Source of the DNA: Megamerina dolium
Taxonomy: Eukaryota > Arthropoda > Insecta > Diptera > Megamerinidae
DNA length: 64,000 bases
Assembly: GCA_963854835.1 (NCBI GenBank)
Contig: OY978525.1
Coordinates: forward strand, 24,823,253-24,887,252
Reading direction: 5' to 3'
The position numbers and the translations under genes are program-made. Below are positions 60,316 to 64,000 of this stretch, in pieces (within the stretch, counting starts at the first letter, position 1; every line of letters begins with the position of its first letter). The notes beneath the pieces are model-generated. The model made no database searches. It had not been told where the DNA came from and saw only the letters and a list, made by a program, of their open reading frames with translations.

Positions 60316-60610
60316 TGGGTACCGTAGCTCTGTGGTTAGTGCGTTAGCTTTCTGAGCTGTAGGTCGTGAGTTCGATCCCCGGCTGAAGTGGTAACTTAAA
60401 TAAAGAAAAAATTCTTCCTTCGAACAGCAGTAACGATTTGCCATAGAAAACCTTCTTAGAGCCCTTTGACAAACTTTAGGAAAAGTGATGCCATAGACGT
60501 TCCGCCGTTCAGAACCGGCTAATATAAGTAGGTCCCTTTTAATTTTGTGTAAAATTCAACACGCACAATACTGCTGGAAGAGAAGATCGGTGATATAATA
60601 ACGGGCCTAA
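60316..60610 (+). mobile_element. tRNA-derived SINE, most complete copy
   Basis: Head: GTACCGTAGCTCTGTGGTTA with A box, followed by GGTCGTGAGTTCGATCCCCG as B box. Body: CCATAGAAAACCTTCTTAGA, CCGGCTAATATAAGTAGGTC and CAATACTGCTGGAAGAGAAG. The internal A and B boxes would be the RNA polymerase III promoter. Same family as copies at 17.1, 29.2 and 34.0 kb. Confidence 0.82.
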
Positions 60611-61069
60611 TATTTAAAAATTTTAATTGTCCAATTTTAAGGTTGGTTGAGTCATTTTTCCATTGTTAATTCGGAAAAGTTTTATAAGTTGCTCACTTGA
60701 CAAGCTTCAAAACGTTGAGTTGGTGCATCTTTGCCGAATTTTCGTGTCCATTTTTGCTAAACATGAAATTCATTTTTGATTGATCACTAGAGATTCCAAA
60801 AAAGGTAAAAAAAACTTTTTAACGTTGTTTAAGTTGTTTTTGCTTTGTTAATTTGAGAGAATTCTTGTTGAAAGCTGTTCTCTTGACAAACTGCTTTAAA
60901 ACATTGGATTACTAAAATGTGCAGCACATCAATGCCACCATAAGCGACCCCTCACCAAGACAGTATAGCAACAGGATAATTATGTCTTCCAATATCCGAA
61001 ACGCAATTTAAAGTAGATCAAACACTCGACAAACTTATTGGACCCCAATGATACTAGATTTGGACCTCG

Positions 61070-61710
61070 GTTTGAACAAAAATGCTTCAACACTTTCTCA
61101 GTTGAAGTAGAATCATCTCCGAGAGTAACCAAATCGAAATTAAGAATATTTCAAATGCAAAAAGCAATCGAATTTTTCCAAAGTTCTCGAATTTTCGTAA
61201 TATTTGAACAAATTTTAATACATAACGAATTAACGAATTTAACGAGATTCTCGAGTTTTCGAAATAATACTTCGACATTTCGCTCTTTTTGCTGAATGAA
61301 TGATATATGTATGTGATATCAAAATATTTGAAAACTTTATACTAGCTAAAAAATTTCAAATACAAAAAGCATATGTAACACATTTACTGAAATTTTTCGA
61401 GGTTTTTGAATTTTCGAAATATGATTTGGGCAAAATTTCATTCTCTTTGCGAAATAAATCATATATGTCATATCAAAAATCTTGAAAAAATATGCACTAG
61501 CTAAGAAATTTCAAATATAAAAATCATATACAACAAAATTATTCAATTTTTTCAGAATCTCGAATTTTCGGCTAAAATTTAGCTCCTTTCACTGTATGAA
61601 TAATACATGTGATATCCAAAATACCGAAAAAAACGTGATAAAAAAAAATGTGATATCCAAAATACCGACCAAAAAACTTGAAAATTATACACTAGAGCTA
61701 GTTTTAAAGA
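61070..61710. repeat. degenerate tandem repeat, period about 150 bp
   Basis: Units sharing GTGATATC-AAA(A/T)A, ACTAGCTAA-AAATTTCAAATA, AAAGCATAT-(T/C)AACA, TTTTTCGA/TCTCGAATTTTCG and a TTTC(A/G)CTCTTT-type stretch. Starts of successive GATATC words near 61313, 61466 (diverged) and 61611. Confidence 0.6.
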
Positions 61711-62312
61711 AAAGTATTGAGAATGCGTCTTCTGAACGAAACGTATAATAAGGGGATTTATTAAATGTTTACTCAGTGAGGTAGAGGTAGGTTATAGAGG
61801 TAGAACTTAGCAATACCCACCACTTTCCCTAGGCAACCAAAATTACCACTAAAAATTTCATATATGGAATTATAGCAAGATTATAAATAAAAATATTTAG
61901 TAGAAATTGTCAAATTCAATTTCTGTATTTGCTTATATCTATGAAATCGTAACATTATAATTAGGTTCTTCCAATGTACTCAACGATAATTATAGACATT
62001 TATGTTGATGCATTAATATTTTAAATATTACAGCAGACAAACTGAAAGAATGCTGAAATCTTGCATGATGATACGAATTTTATAGTCGTCCACACATGAG
62101 GTTCGGAGGAGACGGTTAAGTGATAATTGGTCGTATTTAATTTTGTGACATGTAATAAAAAGTAAGGAAACGGCAATGTTCATGATATTTTGAATAGGGG
62201 GAATCACATGCGATATAAGTAAGATGGCTTATTTGAATATGGGGTTTCTATGTTGAGAACCATTGTCAATTAGAAATATTTTAGAAATACAATCCCTCTA
62301 TATTAAACTTAC

Positions 62313-62394
62313 CTTAAATTAAAAGGTTTTATTATTGTTTAATACTACTATTTAAAGTATAGCTGCTGCTGCTGCTGCTTTAGGAAGTTATCAG
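62313..62394 (-). other. hts: candidate hts non-coding 5' UTR exon
   Basis: 82 nt framed by an excellent acceptor (CCCTCTCTTTTC followed by a CT run and CATTTCAG) and a consensus donor (AAG then GTAAGT), both on the minus strand. All three frames have stops and there is no ATG; it contains (CAG)5. The exon with the hts start codon needs an upstream non-coding exon because it begins at an acceptor in its 5' UTR. This is the best-framed candidate, giving an intron of about 32.5 kb. It could instead belong to another transcript. Confidence 0.5.
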
Positions 62395-62900
62395 CTGAAA
62401 TGAGAGAGAGAGAGAGAGAAAAGAGAGGGAAATTATAATCATATTATTTATAGAATATTTATTATCTCAATTATCAACTATCATTATCAAAATATACCTA
62501 CAAATATATAAATATTATAAAGTCTACAAGTATTAACTTGAAAATCTGTTTTTTTTTATGTAATATTTTCATCTGTTCAATTGATTTATAGCATACAAAC
62601 AAACACTTGATAAATTTTTTACAGATGAAACCCATCATCCCCATCAAGTGTAAATTATACATGACAACATATGTATTGCAAGTACCATAAATAATATCAC
62701 GTAAAACACAATAGTTGACGTATACAGAAAAAAAGTGACATCTAATGTATGCACATAAAAAAATGTACACAAATAATAATTTTACATGAAGGGCACTAAC
62801 AGAAAAAGTGAATGATAAATAAAAAACAAATGCTGTACCAACCAACATCATTCAAAATTAATTACAAGTACTAGAGTATGCCTTTTATATACTCGAGTTT
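62395..62900. other. sequence upstream of the candidate 5' exon
   Basis: AT-rich. A GA run at 62402-62419 is the pyrimidine tract of the acceptor. A 117-codon minus-strand open frame at 62498-62851 has an F/I/V/Y-rich composition typical of chance frames. Confidence 0.35.
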
Positions 62901-64000
62901 ACATTATGGTGGGTCAAATTATTTGAAGAAACGTTTTGATAAAACTTGTAAGCATAAAACTTGTATAACTTCAAGCAATTTTTTCCAGAATTTCGACAAT
63001 TTCGAAATTATTTTTACTTTTTAGTTTATAAAAGCATTAATTTTGTGAAAAAGCTCCCTTAAAGGGTGGAGAAGGGGGAAGAGTATATTTGTAGAAATAG
63101 GTGGGCTGCGATTCCTAGGCAACTATGGAGTTTTTTGTCGATTATTCTGTTTTTTTTTATAATTTTGTATGGAAGCTCTCGTAAGGATTGAAGATACGGG
63201 GTAAGAATGTTTGAAGGAAATGTTGGCGAAGAAAAATTAATGGGATCGATCAGACAATTTCACTGCTCCAGGTATATTTTCCAAGCAACTATTAAGTTAT
63301 TTTCAGTTTATAAAAGCATTAATTTTGTGAAATAGCTCCCTGAAAGTGGAGAAGAGGGGGAGAAATAGGTGGGCTGCGATTCCTAGACAACCATGTAGTT
63401 ATTTGTTGATTATTCAGTTTTTTTTTATTTTGTACGGAAGCTCTCGTAAGGATTGAAGATACGGGGTAAGTATGTTTGAAGGAAATGTTGGCGAAGAAAA
63501 ATTAATGGGATCGATTAGACAATTTCCCTGCTCCAGATATATTTCCCAAGCAACTATTAAGTTATTTTCAGTTTTCAGATGTTTTTCCGTTCATTTTGTA
63601 TGAGAGCTCCCCTAAAACATGGAGATAGGGGCGAAGTAAAAAAAATTAAGGGTCGTCGTCCTGGGCAGATATGAGGGCATTAGCCTATTTTTATATGTTT
63701 TTGCGTTCGTCTTGTATAAGAGCTCCCATAAATGGCGGCAATAGAGGGTAATAAGTACGTTCGGATGAAATCTTAAAGAAGAAAAAATAATAGGGGTCGA
63801 TCATGCATACCAACCAATGCACCAATAGCATTTCTCGGGCAACTATGGAGTTATTTTAAATTTTCAGGTGTTTTTAAGTTTGTTCTATATGGGTGCCTTC
63901 TCCCCCTACTAAGGGGTGAAAATGTTTGAAAGAAATGCTGGAAAGCAAAAATAAATGAAACTCAACTCGGATGAAATATTGGCAATGGAAAATTAAGGGG
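62901..64000 (+). repeat. foldback-family arm running off the window
   Basis: Starts with ATTATGGTGGGTCAAATTAT, the same end sequence as at 38990. Forward monomers follow (63040-63150, 63155-63330, 63330-63420, 63420-63600 and more) with TGTATGGAAGCTCTCGTAAG, GGTAAGAATGTTTGAAGGAA, ATGTTGGCGAAGAAAAATTA and GGGATCGATCAGACAATTTC. Two adjacent monomer pairs are nearly identical (63155-63330 and 63418-63560), showing recent local duplication. Confidence 0.65.

Noticed and set aside
62498..62851. 117-codon minus-strand open frame upstream of the candidate leader exon
   Set aside because: F/I/Y/V/C composition in AT-rich DNA and no recognisable domain; chance frame.
1..64000. CRISPR arrays, operons, prokaryotic promoters or terminators
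   Set aside because: The window is eukaryotic with spliced genes; regularly spaced repeats here are satellites, foldback arms or microsatellites.

Overview
The window looks like AT-rich genomic DNA of a higher fly (Diptera, probably Brachycera). Three things suggest this. The dominant gene is the adducin orthologue hu-li tai shao (hts), whose exons read almost like the Drosophila protein. Its coding sequence is full of CAA/CAG (opa-type) runs. It sits in a dense litter of insect-type transposons (mariner, PIF/Harbinger, hAT and piggyBac-like MITEs, non-LTR elements, a tRNA-derived SINE). A tephritid or similar large-genome fly is plausible, but the family cannot be fixed from the sequence alone.

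Layout. One minus-strand gene, hts, accounts for all protein coding I can support outside transposons. A likely non-coding 5' exon lies at 62313-62394, followed by an intron of about 32 kb packed with repeats (29857-62312). The start codon is at 29779. Eight coding exons follow (29684-29779, 27088-27571, 26317-27022, 26128-26251, 22280-22390, 21898-22192, 21696-21824, 20369-20440). They encode the adducin head (a catalytically dead class II aldolase fold), neck and start of the tail. After exon 8 the gene branches. A 69-nt cassette exon (16259-16327) and two very large stop-containing exons (7071-12856, 1928 codons; 763-2819, 685 codons) all have acceptors in the same phase as the exon 8 donor. 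They therefore act as alternative 3' ends, giving predicted proteins of about 2600 and 1357 residues without the cassette. A short form of 485 residues arises by reading through the exon 4 donor. The Drosophila adducin tail with a MARCKS-like lysine-rich end was not found here and may lie left of position 1.

Mobile DNA, left to right: a Tc1/mariner-superfamily relic (3440-4260), a hAT MITE (5100-5590), a PIF/Harbinger element with both genes partly preserved (13338-14486), SINE copies (17.1, 29.2, 34.0 and 60.3 kb), non-LTR relics (20.9, 31.2, 33.0, 51.0, 52.6 and 53.5 kb), mariner relics (31.0-32.8 and 57.9 kb), a 463-bp MITE (36.6 kb), a piggyBac-like MITE with TTAA duplications (47.8 kb), and several blocks of a foldback-like repeat (24.3, 39.0, 43.8, 50.7 and 62.9 kb). 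Nesting is clear: one LINE inserted into a mariner, one into a foldback monomer and one into a satellite array, the last two with target-site duplications.

Limits. Splice sites were read by eye from consensus, phase and remembered Drosophila Hts sequence. No alignment, transcript or repeat-library search was possible. Boundaries of decayed elements are approximate unless a target-site duplication is stated.
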